The position numbers and the translations under genes were made by a program. Below, one piece after another: positions 27,183 to 36,589 of a stretch of DNA of 64,000 bases. The DNA lies in NCBI RefSeq assembly GCF_003391115.1, contig NZ_QTJP01000001.1:248001-312000 (forward strand). Direction: 5' to 3'. Under the pieces are notes generated by a model, which was given only the letters and a program-made list of their open reading frames with translations, searched no databases and was not told where the DNA came from. Positions within the stretch are counted from its first letter, which is position 1. Every line of letters starts with the position of its first letter. This stretch comes from Sphingomonas crusticola (GTDB taxonomy: Bacteria > Pseudomonadota > Alphaproteobacteria > Sphingomonadales > Sphingomonadaceae).

Positions 27183-27802
27183 CCCGCCCCCTGCTCATCA
27201 CCGACTGCGACGAAGTCCTTCTGCACATGGTGCGACACTTCGGCGAATGGCTCGACGAGGCCCACGGCATCGATTTTCGACCCGAAGGCGGCGCCTTCGA
27301 GACCGCCTTGACCCATCGCGAATCCGGCACGCTCGTCCCGACCCCGCAGGTCTGGCCGCTGCTCGATGGTTTCTTCCGCACCGAAATGGACCGCCAGACG
27401 CTGGCGCCCGGCGCGGGCGAGGCCTTGGAACGGATCGGCCAGGTCGCCGACATCGTCATCCTTACCAACCTCCAGGATTGGTGCCACGCCGGGCGGGTGG
27501 CACAGCTCGACGCGCTCGGCATCCGCTACCGCGTCGTGTGCAATCAGGGTGGCAAGGGGCGGCCGGTGGCCCAGCTCGCGGCCGAGCATGGATCGAGCGT
27601 CACCGTCTTCGTCGACGATCTCGAGACGCATCACACCTCGGTCGCCCGCCACGCACCCGACGTCTTCCGGCTTCATATGATTGCGGAGCCGTCGATCGCG
27701 CCGACCATCCCGCCCGCCGCACACGCCCACGCCCGCATCGATGCTTGGGACGACGCGGTGGAATGGGTGTTGGCGCGGTTCAGAGGCGAGCCGATCTCAT
27801 GA
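27179..27802 (+). CDS. HAD superfamily hydrolase-like protein
   Basis: A 207-aa protein with the HAD motifs in order: LLITDCDEVLL (motif I DxD, residues 5-15), VILTNLQDW (motif II Thr, about 94-101), a Lys-containing QGGKGRP (motif III, about 123-129) and VFVDDLETH (motif IV, about 143-151). This predicts a Mg-dependent phosphatase or related activity; the substrate is unknown. The GTG start overlaps the DUF3572 stop (GTGA), so the pair is probably co-translated. Confidence 0.82.
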   Translation: MTRPLLITDCDEVLLHMVRHFGEWLDEAHGIDFRPEGGAFETALTHRESGTLVPTPQVWPLLDGFFRTEMDRQTLAPGAGEALERIGQVADIVILTNLQDWCHAGRVAQLDALGIRYRVVCNQGGKGRPVAQLAAEHGSSVTVFVDDLETHHTSVARHAPDVFRLHMIAEPSIAPTIPPAAHAHARIDAWDDAVEWVLARFRGEPIS

Positions 27803-27858
27803 TCGCACCATTTCTTCCGTCGCCGAGTTTCCGCCAGTCCTAGATCGCTTGGCTCCGC

Positions 27859-28518
27859 TTACACCGGCGGATCAGGCTGGTCTGATCTACCCGGGATAAA
27901 CGCGCTCGTATAAGGCGAATGCACGCGCCATCCGATTGCCTCATACAAGCCGCGCCCCATCTCGGTTGCTGCCAGCACGCCGGTTTGCGCGCTGCGATCC
28001 AAAGCCTCGTTAGCCAACGCTGCCATGAGCGCGCGCCCCAGTCCGCGGCGTTGGTGCGCCTCCTGCGTTCGTATCTGATCGAAGATCGCAGCACCCTCGA
28101 CCGTTACCAGCCGTCCCCGCGCCGCCAGGTCCTCAGCGCGGTGGATCGACGCCGTCAGCACCCCGTCCTCTTGCACGAACGACAGCCGATATTCGTCTGC
28201 CAGGGGGCAGCGGGTCGGGCGCAGCTCGGCCGCCATCATATATGTCGGCGGCGTGCGGATCTGCCATTGCGCCGGCAGCAAGGCCCGAACATCCGCCTCC
28301 GGTGCGCAGACCTTCAGATAGATCCAAGGCTCGTTAATGGTCCTGCCAAGCGCGGCAATCCCTGCTGTGTCCAAGGTCGCGAACAGATAGCGCGCCCGCT
28401 GATCGGCCAGGCCGACTTCAAGATAATGCCCGCTCTTGTAAGGGACGGGTGGCGCGACGTCGCGCGTGATCGCCCAACCCTTGATCCACAATGCGATCAG
28501 ATCGGGGTCGGCGGCCAT
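27859..28518 (-). CDS. GNAT family N-acetyltransferase
   Basis: 219 aa with a divergent N-terminal half (VPYKSGHYLEVGLADQRARYLF) and a C-terminal GNAT core. TQEAHQRRGLGRALMAALANEAL (about residues 153-175) is the acetyl-CoA-binding loop, and MGRGLYEAIGWRVHS is motif B. The substrate is unknown. It is transcribed towards the HAD gene and diverges from ridA, with 74 bases between the two starts. Confidence 0.85.
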   Translation of the reverse strand: MAADPDLIALWIKGWAITRDVAPPVPYKSGHYLEVGLADQRARYLFATLDTAGIAALGRTINEPWIYLKVCAPEADVRALLPAQWQIRTPPTYMMAAELRPTRCPLADEYRLSFVQEDGVLTASIHRAEDLAARGRLVTVEGAAIFDQIRTQEAHQRRGLGRALMAALANEALDRSAQTGVLAATEMGRGLYEAIGWRVHSPYTSAFIPGRSDQPDPPV

Positions 28519-28592
28519 GATCTGCCGCTATCGCGCGCTTATCCGCGCCGCAACCGCTTGACGCTCGCCCCCGACCGTCCGAAGGCGCGGCC

Positions 28593-29051
28593 ATGAGCAT
28601 CGAAACCCGCCTCGCCGAACTCGGCATCGCCCTTCCCGAACCTGCCGCTCCGGTCGCCGCCTATGTGCCGGCGGTCGAGGCCAATGGCCTGCTCCACATT
28701 TCCGGGCAATTGCCGTTCCTCGACGGCAAGGTGATGACCGGCCGCTGCGGCGAAACCGAGGACGAGGATTATGGGCGCCGGGCGGCCGAGCGGTGTGCGG
28801 TGATGCTGCTCGCCCAGATCAAGAAGGCGCTGGGCTCGCTCGACCGGGTCGAACGCGTCGTGAAGCTGGGCGTGTTCGTCTCGTCGAGCGCGCATTTCAC
28901 CGCCCAGCCACAGGTCGCCAATGGCGCGTCCGAGCTGATGCAGCAGGTGTTCGGCGATGCCGGCCGGCATGCTCGCAGCGCGGTCGGCGTGCCGGTCCTG
29001 CCCCTCAATGCGGTGGTCGAAGTCGACGCGATCGTCCAAGTCCGGAGCTAA
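28593..29051 (+). CDS. RidA family protein (enamine/imine deaminase-like)
   Basis: A 152-aa YjgF/YER057c/UK114 protein of the longer (about 150-aa) subgroup. LLHISGQLPFLDGKVMTGRCGE, a central ALGSLDRVERVVKLGVFVSSS and GRHARSAVGVPVLPLNAVVEVDAIV are present; the near-C-terminal Arg in HARSAVG is the catalytic position of RidA proteins. Members hydrolyse reactive imines from PLP enzymes or have other roles. The start at 28593 is the first ATG of the family N-terminus. It lies four bases before the next gene, so the two are co-transcribed. Confidence 0.9.
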   Translation: MSIETRLAELGIALPEPAAPVAAYVPAVEANGLLHISGQLPFLDGKVMTGRCGETEDEDYGRRAAERCAVMLLAQIKKALGSLDRVERVVKLGVFVSSSAHFTAQPQVANGASELMQQVFGDAGRHARSAVGVPVLPLNAVVEVDAIVQVRS

Positions 29052-29055
29052 TCCG

Positions 29056-30240
29056 GTGACTGAAGTCGTCGCGCGCATGGCCGACGGCATCGCCGCCTTT
29101 TCGGCAGAGCAATGGGATGCGTGTGCCGGCGACGATAATCCCTTCGTCAGCCATGCTTTCCTGAGCGCGCTCGAGGATTCGGGCAGCGCCATTGCCCATA
29201 CCGGCTGGCAGGCGGTGCCGATCGCGATCGACGGAGCCGACGGCGCGCCCGCTGCGATCCTGCCCGCTTACGCCAAGAGCCACAGCCAGGGCGAATATGT
29301 GTTCGACCATGGCTGGGCGGACGCCTGGGAGCGGGCAGGGCGGTCTTATTATCCCAAGCTCCAGATCGCCGTGCCTTTCTCGCCCGTGCCCGGCCCACGC
29401 CTGCTGCTGCGCGATCCGGCACTGGCCCTGGCTTTGATCGCGGCGGCCGAGGCCGTCGTTCAGCAGAATGATTTGTCTTCCGCCCACGCCACGTTCGTGG
29501 AGGGCGCGCAATTGCCGCTGTTCGAGGCCGCAGGCTGGCTGATCCGTGCCGATCGTCAGTTCCACTGGTTCAACAACGATTACAACGACTTCAATGGCTT
29601 TCTTGAGGCCTTGTCGTCGCGTAAGCGGAAGGCGATCCGCAAGGAGCGGGCGGCGGCGCGCGAGGGCCTCGAATTCCTGCACCTGACGGGCGCCGACATA
29701 CAGGAATCCCATTGGGACGCCTTTTGGCATTTCTATCAGGATACCGGTGCGCGCAAATGGGGCCGGCCCTACCTCAAGCGCAGCTTCTTCACTTTGCTCG
29801 GGCAGCGCATGGGCGAGAAGGTCGTGCTGATGCTGGCGCTGCGCGACGGCACACCGATCGCCGGCGCGCTTAACCTGCTCGGCAGCGACACGCTTTACGG
29901 CCGTTATTGGGGGTCGAGCGAGGAGGTGCCCTTCCTCCACTTCGAGCTCTGTTATTATCAGGCCATCGACGTCGCGATCGAACGCGGCCTACTGCGGGTC
30001 GAAGCCGGCGCCCAAGGGGAGCACAAGCTCGCCCGCGGCTATCTGCCTACCCCGACCTTCTCTGCCCACTACATCCCCGATCCGGGTTTCCGCCGCGCGG
30101 TCGCCGACTATCTCGAGCAGGAGCGCCGCATGATCGCCGAGAATATCGAGGCGTTGGAGGAGGAGGCGCCCTATCGCAAGGATGCGTCCCGAGAAGAACT
30201 CGCTCTCCATCCCGAACGTGACCGATTTCCGGCCGGGTAA
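29056..30240 (+). CDS. GNAT/FemAB-like protein, DUF482 (PF04339)
   Basis: A 394-aa protein of the peptidogalycan biosynthesis-like DUF482 family: two tandem GNAT-fold halves. NPFVSHAFLSALEDSGSA near the start, YPKLQIAVPFSPVPGPRLL, DYNDFNGFLEALSSRKRK and YRKDASREELAL at the end are family hallmarks. It probably transfers an acyl or aminoacyl group, but no substrate is known. Start: GTG 29056 with GGAG eight bases upstream; the ATG at 29077 is an alternative. It directly follows ridA. Confidence 0.87.
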   Translation: MTEVVARMADGIAAFSAEQWDACAGDDNPFVSHAFLSALEDSGSAIAHTGWQAVPIAIDGADGAPAAILPAYAKSHSQGEYVFDHGWADAWERAGRSYYPKLQIAVPFSPVPGPRLLLRDPALALALIAAAEAVVQQNDLSSAHATFVEGAQLPLFEAAGWLIRADRQFHWFNNDYNDFNGFLEALSSRKRKAIRKERAAAREGLEFLHLTGADIQESHWDAFWHFYQDTGARKWGRPYLKRSFFTLLGQRMGEKVVLMLALRDGTPIAGALNLLGSDTLYGRYWGSSEEVPFLHFELCYYQAIDVAIERGLLRVEAGAQGEHKLARGYLPTPTFSAHYIPDPGFRRAVADYLEQERRMIAENIEALEEEAPYRKDASREELALHPERDRFPAG

Positions 30241-30280
30241 CGCCGACCGCACCGATCCGTCGGGGAGCGACGCCAACCGC

Positions 30281-30442
30281 GACTTCGGCCGCAATCGGGC
30301 CTTCCGCCTGGCTCAGAGCGGTGACAGCGGCGGAACGGGGGGCGCCTTGTCGTACGCGACCGTCGGCGCCGAGACTGAGTTTCGCGGCGATGTCGACGGC
30401 GACGGTAGGGCTGATCTGCTCTTGCGGATCGATCGCGGCACC
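30281..30442 (+). pseudogene. Possible remnant of a serralysin-type C-terminal (RTX-associated) domain
   Basis: The 352 bases between the DUF482 gene and the next gene contain one open stretch whose translation includes AFRLAQSGDSGGTGGALSY and GDVDGDGRADLLLRIDR. This order (AF..., G.L.Y, GDVDGDG.ADL...) resembles the C-terminal domain of M10 serralysin-like secreted proteases. There is no start codon of its own, no ribosome-binding site and no upstream protease. After the fragment the frame turns into low-similarity sequence. I read it as a decayed fragment; chance similarity to a Ca-binding DxDGDG loop is possible. The rest of the gap shows nothing. Confidence 0.35.
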
Positions 30443-30591
30443 TGCGAGGCGGCGGCTTCATTCTGTAGGCACCCCCCGAGCGGACGAGCTGGACGGCGGT
30501 CCGCCCACGGTGGGCAGTCGATTGCTCCGCTTCGGCATTCTGCTAATCGTGACGACAGAGCCGTGATAAAACCCACCGGCCGGAGACAGGC

Positions 30592-31074
30592 ATGACGAAG
30601 ACGACGCGCTGGATGGCCGGCTTTGCTTCGTTACTGCTTCTCGTGCCGGTTGCGGCCAATGCGGCGGATGATCCGTTTCTGGGCAGTTGGCGGCTCGACA
30701 AGGCCAAGTCGGTCATTGCGCACGACCCCGGCGTCAAGACCAAGCAGTTCGTGTTTTCGCCCAATGGCGAGGGGGTGATGATCACCGAGACGCTGGAAAT
30801 GGAGGCGGGCAATGGCGAGAAGCAGGTGACCCATCTTCCTTACGTCTACGGCAAGTTCACCCCGCAGCCTGGCCCCGGCTTCGATGCCTTGTCGGTCGTC
30901 AAAACCGACAGCAGGACCGCGCTCTGGACCGCCCAGGCGAAGGGTAAGATTGTTGCGCAGCTGGAGGTGGTCGTATCGGGCGACGGCAAGGAAATGACCT
31001 TCCGCTATTTGTCCACGGCCGCCGATCCCACCGGCGCCGTCACCAAGGACAGGTACGTCTACGACAAAGAGTGA
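30592..31074 (+). CDS. Exported hypothetical protein, lipocalin-like, 160 aa
   Basis: A signal peptide (residues 1-24, ending ANAADD) precedes a beta-rich domain that begins DPFLGSWRLDKAKS, the usual opening of small lipocalin-like periplasmic proteins. Alternating strands KQFVFSPNGEGVMITETLEM and KIVAQLEVVVSGDGKEMTFRY follow. There are no Cys in the mature part. GGAG lies upstream of the ATG at 30592. The function is unknown; ligand binding is a guess from the fold-like pattern. Confidence 0.75.
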   Translation: MTKTTRWMAGFASLLLLVPVAANAADDPFLGSWRLDKAKSVIAHDPGVKTKQFVFSPNGEGVMITETLEMEAGNGEKQVTHLPYVYGKFTPQPGPGFDALSVVKTDSRTALWTAQAKGKIVAQLEVVVSGDGKEMTFRYLSTAADPTGAVTKDRYVYDKE

Positions 31075-31151
31075 CAGCACGGCCACCGGCCTGCACGTCC
31101 CCAGCTCGTCGGAAAATCGCGTCGGCGGCGAGCGGCTTTCGCGAGCCTCTC

Positions 31152-31337
31152 TCAGGCGGGGCGGATTACGTCGAAATGACGGTCGCCCTGCGACACGTCC
31201 ACCTTCACGGCGAGCGGCCAAATGTCGAACAGCGCCAGCGCGCGCCGCCGTGCATCGTCGTCATTGGCGCAGATATCCATGTGCACTGCCGGGCCCGGGC
31301 CGCCAGCGCGGATACATTTGAACGTATAATTTTTCAT
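31152..31337 (-). CDS. Small hypothetical protein, 61 aa
   Basis: Starts MKNYTFKCIRAGGPG with AAGGTGG directly upstream, and contains ANDDDARRRALALFDIWPL, a charged helix. No signal peptide or membrane span. It is the only coding candidate on this strand between 31075 and 31474. I do not recognise its family; the ribosome-binding site and codon use support it as real. Confidence 0.55.
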   Translation of the reverse strand: MKNYTFKCIRAGGPGPAVHMDICANDDDARRRALALFDIWPLAVKVDVSQGDRHFDVIRPA

Positions 31338-31474
31338 CCACCTTTTATATCGGCACTGAAACGATCCCTCCAACAACCTCGATCAATGCTCCGGGTCTCG
31401 CAGTGCGCGCTCCCGAACGCCGTTGCGCGGAATCGCCCGGATCGACATAAGCGCAACCGTCACAGGGGAGCTCA

Positions 31475-32272
31475 ATGGCCGCGCATCGTATCATCTTCGC
31501 CAACGAAAAGGGCGGGTCGGGCAAGTCGACCAGCGCGGTGCACGCCGCGGTCGCGCTCGCTGTGAAGGGGCACAAGGTGTCCGCGCTCGATCTCGACACA
31601 CGCCAGCGCACGTTGGGCCGTTATCTCGATAACCGCGCCGCATTGATGAAGCGCGACGGGCTCGATCTGGCGATGCCGGCCTATCATACGTTCGATCCTG
31701 CGCAGCGTGTGGAAATCGGCGAGAGCCTGGATCAGCTCGCTGCCGATGCCGATTATCTGATCGTCGATACGCCCGGCCGCGACGACGATCATGTCCGCGC
31801 CGCGATCGCCAGCGCCGACACGCTCGTCACCCCGATCAATGACAGCTTCGTCGATCTCGATCTGATCGGCCAGGTCGATCCCGACAATTACAAGATCAAG
31901 CGGCCGAGCTTCTATGCCGAACTGGTGTGGGACGCCCGCAAGGCGCGCGCCAAGCAGGATGGTGGGACGGTCGATTGGGTGGTGATGCGCAACCGCCTCC
32001 AGCACCTCGAAGCGCGCAATATGCGGCGGGTCGCGGCCGCGTTGAACGAATTGTCCAAGCGGGTCGGCTTCCGCGTGATCCCGGGATTGTCGGAACGCGT
32101 CATCTACCGCGAGCTGTTTCCCAAGGGGCTGACCTTGCTCGATCTTGCGGCGATCGGTCAGGATGCGGGCGTGGCCCACATCGCCGCCCGGGGCGAATTG
32201 CGGGAATTGATCGCCGGGCTGCAATTGCCCGAGGCCGCTGCTGCACCCTCGCGCGAGGCGGAGCCGGCATGA
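31475..32272 (+). CDS. mipZ: Division-plane positioning ATPase MipZ
   Basis: A ParA-like ATPase that forms a gradient from the poles with ParB and inhibits FtsZ, placing the septum in alphaproteobacteria. 265 aa. The deviant Walker A is EKGGSGKSTS (residues 11-20), followed by DLDTRQRTLGRYLDNR (MipZ-specific), LIVDTPGRDDDHVR, and SFVDLDLIG with the long DYELVWDAR-like stretch FYAELVWDARKARAKQ. The C-terminal NRLQHLEARNMRRV fits MipZ. AGGGGAG lies upstream of the ATG. Its stop overlaps the start of the next gene (ATGA). Confidence 0.95.
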   Translation: MAAHRIIFANEKGGSGKSTSAVHAAVALAVKGHKVSALDLDTRQRTLGRYLDNRAALMKRDGLDLAMPAYHTFDPAQRVEIGESLDQLAADADYLIVDTPGRDDDHVRAAIASADTLVTPINDSFVDLDLIGQVDPDNYKIKRPSFYAELVWDARKARAKQDGGTVDWVVMRNRLQHLEARNMRRVAAALNELSKRVGFRVIPGLSERVIYRELFPKGLTLLDLAAIGQDAGVAHIAARGELRELIAGLQLPEAAAAPSREAEPA

Positions 32273-32670
32273 TCATCGAGCTGGCTTTGCTCGGCGTCGC
32301 GGCTGTCGCTTACTGGGCGTGGAAGACCAAGGATCCACAAGCGATCCGGATCGGCGACGTCATGGCGGTGCTGGCGGGGCTGATTGCGCTTAAATTGTTC
32401 AGGAGCAACGCCCCTTTGGCGATGATCGCGCTGGGCGGCGCGGGCTGGTGGGTATGGTTCCGGCGCGGCGGCGGTGGCGCCGGCGATCGTGCCATGCGCG
32501 ACGATGAGGCCCGACGCCTGCTCGACGTACCTGCCGATGCCACGGCCGACGAAATCCGCGCCGCGCACCGCCGCCTGGTGGCGCGCCTCCATCCCGATGT
32601 CGGCGGCTCGGCCGACCTGACGAGCCAGATCAATGCTGCGCGCGACACCTTGCTGCGCAACCGCCGGTGA
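32269..32670 (+). CDS. Membrane-anchored DnaJ-domain protein
   Basis: 133 aa. Two N-terminal hydrophobic segments (about residues 3-18 and 30-65) lead to a C-terminal J domain: DEARRLLDVPADATADEIRAAHRRLVARLHPDVGGS with the HPD motif at about residue 112. It resembles the TIM14-like DnaJ proteins of alphaproteobacteria, which probably recruit DnaK to the membrane. It is translationally coupled to mipZ (ATGA). Confidence 0.88.
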   Translation: MIIELALLGVAAVAYWAWKTKDPQAIRIGDVMAVLAGLIALKLFRSNAPLAMIALGGAGWWVWFRRGGGGAGDRAMRDDEARRLLDVPADATADEIRAAHRRLVARLHPDVGGSADLTSQINAARDTLLRNRR

Positions 32671-32720
32671 ACCCGTAACGATCTCGTGCGTCTAGTCGAA
32701 GCGTAACGCTGCGGCCCTAT

Positions 32721-32795
32721 CGTCATCGCGAACGGGGCGAAGCATCCATGCCCCTCCGGCTGGATTGCTTCGTCGCTCCGCTCCGCACAATGACG
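32721..32795. repeat. 75-bp inverted repeat upstream of the phosphomannomutase gene
   Basis: The left arm (CGTCATCGCGAACGGGGCGA, then GCATCCA) and the right arm (TGGATTGCTTCG...CACAATGACG) are imperfect complements. This matches the frequent sphingomonad intergenic repeat with CGTCATTGCGAGC-type ends. Confidence 0.7.
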
Positions 32796-32824
32796 CTAGA
32801 ACCTTTGCCTTCTGGGAGACATTC

Positions 32825-34207
32825 ATGACCCACCGTTTCGATCCGACCTCACTGCGCGAATATGATATCCGCGGGATCGTCGGGAAAACGCTGGGAACCG
32901 AGGATGCCTACGCTATCGGCCGCGGATTCGCTTCGCATGTCCGCCGCGCCGGGGGCACCCGCGTCGCGGTCGGCTGGGACGGGCGGGTTTCCTCTCCGAG
33001 TCTGCGCGACGAGCTGGTGCGCGGCCTCACTGACAGCGGCGTCGATGTCGTGCGCGTCGGTATCGGCCCGACGCCGATGCTGTACTTTGCGGAGGCGACG
33101 CTGGAGGTCGATGGCGCGGTCCAGATCACGGGCAGCCACAATCCCGCCGAATATAACGGCTTCAAGATGGTGCTGCAGCACGGCCCCTTCTTCGGCGACC
33201 AGATCCAGGCGATCGGCAAGATGGCGGCGGAGGGCGACTGGGACGAGGGAACGGGCGAGGTCACCGATTACGATATCGAGGATCTCTACGTCGATCGGCT
33301 GCTGGCGGGCTATGCCGGCGGCGCATTCCGCATCGGCTGGGACAATGGCAATGGCGCGGGCGGGCGCATCCTCGAAAAGCTGGTCGCCAAACTGCCCGGC
33401 GAGCATCATCTGCTCTATACCGAGATCGACGGTAGCTTCCCCAACCACCATCCCGATCCGACCGAGGAAAAGAACCTCGCCGACCTCAAGGCGCTGGTTG
33501 CCGAAAAGAATCTGGATTTCGGCATCGCCTTCGACGGCGACGCCGACCGCATCGGCGCGATCGACGGGCAAGGCCGGGTCGTGTGGGGCGATCAGATTCT
33601 CTCGATCCTGGCCGAGCCGGTACTGCGGGCCGAGCCGGGCGCGACCATCATCGCCGATGTCAAAGCGAGCCAGGCGCTATACGATCGGATCGCAGAACTC
33701 GGCGGTAAGCCATTGATGTGGAAGACGGGTCACTCGCTGATCAAGGTGAAGATGAAGGAAACCGACAGCCCGCTCGCCGGTGAAATGTCGGGCCACATCT
33801 TCTTCCGCCACGAATGGTATGGCTTCGACGACGCGCTCTATGCCGCGGTCCGCCTGATCGGCGCGGTGCGCGTGCTCGGCGGTTCGCTCACCGAGCTCAA
33901 GAGCGCGATGCCGGCCTTCGTCAACACGCCCGAAATGCGCTTCCAGGTCGATGAGAGCCGCAAATTCGCGGTCATCGACGAGATCCTCGACCGGCTCGAA
34001 ACGTCCGGTGCCGAGGTCAACCGCACCGACGGCGCGCGCGTCAACACGCCCGACGGCTGGTGGCTGCTGCGCGCGTCAAACACCCAGGACGTACTCGTCG
34101 CCCGCGCCGAGGCGCGCGATCAGGCCGGGCTCGACCGCCTGCTCGGCCAGATCGACGAGCAGCTCGCTTTGTCGGGGTTGGAGCGCGGTCCGCAAGCCGG
34201 CCATTAA
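32825..34207 (+). CDS. Phosphomannomutase/phosphoglucomutase (AlgC/PgmG type)
   Basis: It interconverts 1- and 6-phosphates of mannose and glucose, feeding exopolysaccharide and lipopolysaccharide synthesis; 460 aa. The phosphoserine motif is [12 protein letters not shown] (Ser104), the Mg-binding loop [10 protein letters not shown] (about residues 237-246), the sugar-specificity loop GEMSGHIFF (about 318-326) and the phosphate-binding site LLRASNTQD near the C-terminus. It is of the bacterial bifunctional type that sphingan-producing Sphingomonas call pgmG. The start ATG at 32825 opens [18 protein letters not shown]. Confidence 0.94.
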   Translation: MTHRFDPTSLREYDIRGIVGKTLGTEDAYAIGRGFASHVRRAGGTRVAVGWDGRVSSPSLRDELVRGLTDSGVDVVRVGIGPTPMLYFAEATLEVDGAVQITGSHNPAEYNGFKMVLQHGPFFGDQIQAIGKMAAEGDWDEGTGEVTDYDIEDLYVDRLLAGYAGGAFRIGWDNGNGAGGRILEKLVAKLPGEHHLLYTEIDGSFPNHHPDPTEEKNLADLKALVAEKNLDFGIAFDGDADRIGAIDGQGRVVWGDQILSILAEPVLRAEPGATIIADVKASQALYDRIAELGGKPLMWKTGHSLIKVKMKETDSPLAGEMSGHIFFRHEWYGFDDALYAAVRLIGAVRVLGGSLTELKSAMPAFVNTPEMRFQVDESRKFAVIDEILDRLETSGAEVNRTDGARVNTPDGWWLLRASNTQDVLVARAEARDQAGLDRLLGQIDEQLALSGLERGPQAGH

Positions 34208-34216
34208 GCTGCGCCG

Positions 34217-34330
34217 CCCCGGCGGAGGCCGGGGTCGCGGGAGGCTGAGCACGAACCTGAATTTGGACCGCCATGGCGAGTGATGATCCATTCCTCTCCG
34301 GGCCTGGATCGCCACGCGCGTTCCGCGCGT
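34217..34330. repeat. Two palindromic repeats between convergent pgm-type gene and purB
   Basis: CCCCGGC/GCCGGGG (34217-34234, GGAG loop) and ACGCGCG/CGCGCGT (34314-34330, TTC loop) are hairpins in the 175-bp convergent gap. They probably end both transcripts or stabilise their 3' ends. The first is of the same type as 3368-3385. Confidence 0.55.
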
Positions 34331-34382
34331 CGCGATGACGGTTATTGCGCCAGTCGACCGGAAACGCCGCGGGTAGGGAGGC

Positions 34383-35693
34383 TCACGCTTTGCCGAACAC
34401 CCGCTCGAAAATCGTATCGACCTGCCGGAAATGATAGCCGAGATCGAACTTGTCCTCGAGCTCGGCGTCCGAAAGCGTCACCTCGGGATCGGCCTTGAGC
34501 AGCTCGAGCAGCGACAGCTCGCCGTCCGATTCCCAGACCTTCATCGCGTTGCGCTGAACCAGCCGATAGCTGTCCTCGCGACTGACCCCCGCCTGCGTCA
34601 GTGCCAGCAGCACCCGCTGCGAGTGGACCAGCCCGCCCATGCGATCCAGATTCTTCTGCATCCGCGCCGGGTAGACCAGCAATTTGTCCATCACGCCGGT
34701 CAGGCGCGCCAGCGCGAAGTCGAGCGTGATGGTGGAATCCGGGCCGATATAACGCTCGACCGACGAATGGCTGATGTCGCGTTCATGCCACAGCGCGACG
34801 TTTTCCAGCGCCGGCGTCACATAGCCGCGGATCATGCGGGCCAGGCCGGTCAGATTCTCGGTCAGCACCGGGTTGCGTTTGTGCGGCATCGCCGACGAAC
34901 CCTTCTGCCCCGGCGAGAAATATTCCTCCGCCTCCAGCACCTCGGTCCGCTGCAGGTGACGTATTTCCACCGCCAACCGCTCGATCGAGGAGCCGATCAC
35001 GCCCAAGGTCGCGAAATACATGGCATGGCGATCGCGCGGGATGATCTGGGTCGAGACCGGCTCGATGCTCAGCCCCATCTTGGCGGCGACATGTTCCTCG
35101 ACCCGCGGATCGATATTGGCAAAGGTGCCAACCGCGCCTGAGATGGCACAGGTCGCGATATCGGCTCGCGCCGCCAGCAGCCGCGCCTTGTTGCGGCTGA
35201 ACTCAGCATAGGCCTCGGCCAGCTTGAGCCCGAACGTGACCGGCTCGGCATGAATGCCGTGGCTGCGCCCGATGGTCGGCGTCAATTTATGCTCGAACGC
35301 GCGGCGCTTGAGCACCTCCAGCAGCTTATCGAGATCGGCCAGCAACAGGTCCGACGCGCGCGCCAGCTGCACCGACAGGCAGTTGTCGAGGACGTCCGAC
35401 GAGGTCATGCCCTGATGCATGAAGCGCGCTTCGTCGCCGACCTGCTCTGCCACCCAGGTCAGGAAGGCTATGACGTCATGCTTGGTCACCGCCTCGATCG
35501 CGTCGATCGCGGCGACGTCGATCTCGGGGTTGGTCGCCCACCAGTCCCACAGCGCCCTGGCCGCGGTTTTCGGCACGACACCAAGCTCGCCCAGCGCCTC
35601 GGTCGCGTGCGCCTCGATCTCGAACCAGATGCGGAAACGGGTCTGCGGCTCCCAGATGGCAACCATCTCGGGGCGCGAATAACGGGGGATCAT
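34383..35693 (-). CDS. purB: Adenylosuccinate lyase
   Basis: It cleaves SAICAR and adenylosuccinate in purine synthesis; 436 aa, fumarase/aspartase superfamily. MIPRYSRPEMVAIW is the typical start. TSSDVLDNCLSVQL and GRSHGIHAEPVTFG carry the catalytic His regions, and the signature GSSAMPHKRNP (about residues 264-274) is intact. The C-terminal region ends with the PurB domain. It is convergent with the phosphomannomutase gene; radC lies 67 bases upstream on the same strand. Confidence 0.97.
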   Translation of the reverse strand: MIPRYSRPEMVAIWEPQTRFRIWFEIEAHATEALGELGVVPKTAARALWDWWATNPEIDVAAIDAIEAVTKHDVIAFLTWVAEQVGDEARFMHQGMTSSDVLDNCLSVQLARASDLLLADLDKLLEVLKRRAFEHKLTPTIGRSHGIHAEPVTFGLKLAEAYAEFSRNKARLLAARADIATCAISGAVGTFANIDPRVEEHVAAKMGLSIEPVSTQIIPRDRHAMYFATLGVIGSSIERLAVEIRHLQRTEVLEAEEYFSPGQKGSSAMPHKRNPVLTENLTGLARMIRGYVTPALENVALWHERDISHSSVERYIGPDSTITLDFALARLTGVMDKLLVYPARMQKNLDRMGGLVHSQRVLLALTQAGVSREDSYRLVQRNAMKVWESDGELSLLELLKADPEVTLSDAELEDKFDLGYHFRQVDTIFERVFGKA

Positions 35694-35760
35694 GAGCGAA
35701 GCTTTCCAGGGAGGTTTGGCGGCGCGGTAGCAATCGGCGCCGCGAGGTTCAATCCACGCG

Positions 35761-36447
35761 TCAGATCAGGCCGAGGGCCCGCAGGCTCGCATGACCGCTC
35801 GCCCCGACGATGACATGATCGTGAACCTGGATACCGAGCGGCTTGAGCGCGGTGACGATGTCCTTGGTGAGTGCGATGTCCTGGCGGGACGGGGAGGGGT
35901 CTCCGCTGGGATGATTATGCACCAGGATGATCGCAGCCGAGCCCAGTTCCAGCGCGCGGCGCGCCACCTCGCGCACATAGATTGCCGCCTGGTCGATCGA
36001 GCCTTCCGACACCAATTCGTCCCGGATCAGCAAATTGCGCGAATTAAGGTGTAGAACGCGCGCGCTCTCGGTCATGCGGTGCGCCATCGCAGCGTGGAGA
36101 TAGTCGGTGAGCGCCTGCCAGTTGGCCAGCACCGGCCGATTGACCACTTCCCCCTTGAGCAGCCGCACGGCGGATGCCTGCGCGATCTTGATCGCGGCGA
36201 TCGCGCCTTCGCTGAGGCCTTCCCGGGCGAGCGATTCGGCGTCCGCATTGAATACGCCTCCCAGACTACCGAATTCCGCCAGCAAGGCGCGCGCCTGGGG
36301 CTTGGTATCCCGGCGCGGAATTGCCAGCGCCAAGAGATATTCGATCAGCTCATGGTCGAGCAGCGCGTCCGTGCCGCCCGCGATCAGCCGGTTGCGCAGC
36401 CGGCCGCGGTGGCCACTGGCATCGGTCGCGGGATCGGCGTCGCTCAT
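35761..36447 (-). CDS. radC: RadC family JAB/MPN protein
   Basis: 228 aa. The N-terminal helical half contains GHRGRLRNRLIAGG and the helix-hairpin-helix-like GLSEGAIAAIKIAQA. The C-terminal JAMM metalloprotease-like domain has the zinc motif ILVHNHPSGDPSPSRQDIALT and ends VHDHVIVG. Despite the name, RadC's role in repair is unproven. It diverges from atpI, with 142 bases between the starts. Confidence 0.93.
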   Translation of the reverse strand: MSDADPATDASGHRGRLRNRLIAGGTDALLDHELIEYLLALAIPRRDTKPQARALLAEFGSLGGVFNADAESLAREGLSEGAIAAIKIAQASAVRLLKGEVVNRPVLANWQALTDYLHAAMAHRMTESARVLHLNSRNLLIRDELVSEGSIDQAAIYVREVARRALELGSAAIILVHNHPSGDPSPSRQDIALTKDIVTALKPLGIQVHDHVIVGASGHASLRALGLI

Positions 36448-36589
36448 TGGTCCAAGCTAGCGGGAATGCCGGGGAAATCACCCAAAAGTTGACTCGGACG
36501 CCCCCCCTGCTAAAGGGACCGCGCCTGACGGGATCGCCCGCCGGCACGGCCGTCGGCCGGCCCGATCACTGGGTCAGCAGGAGAGTGGC

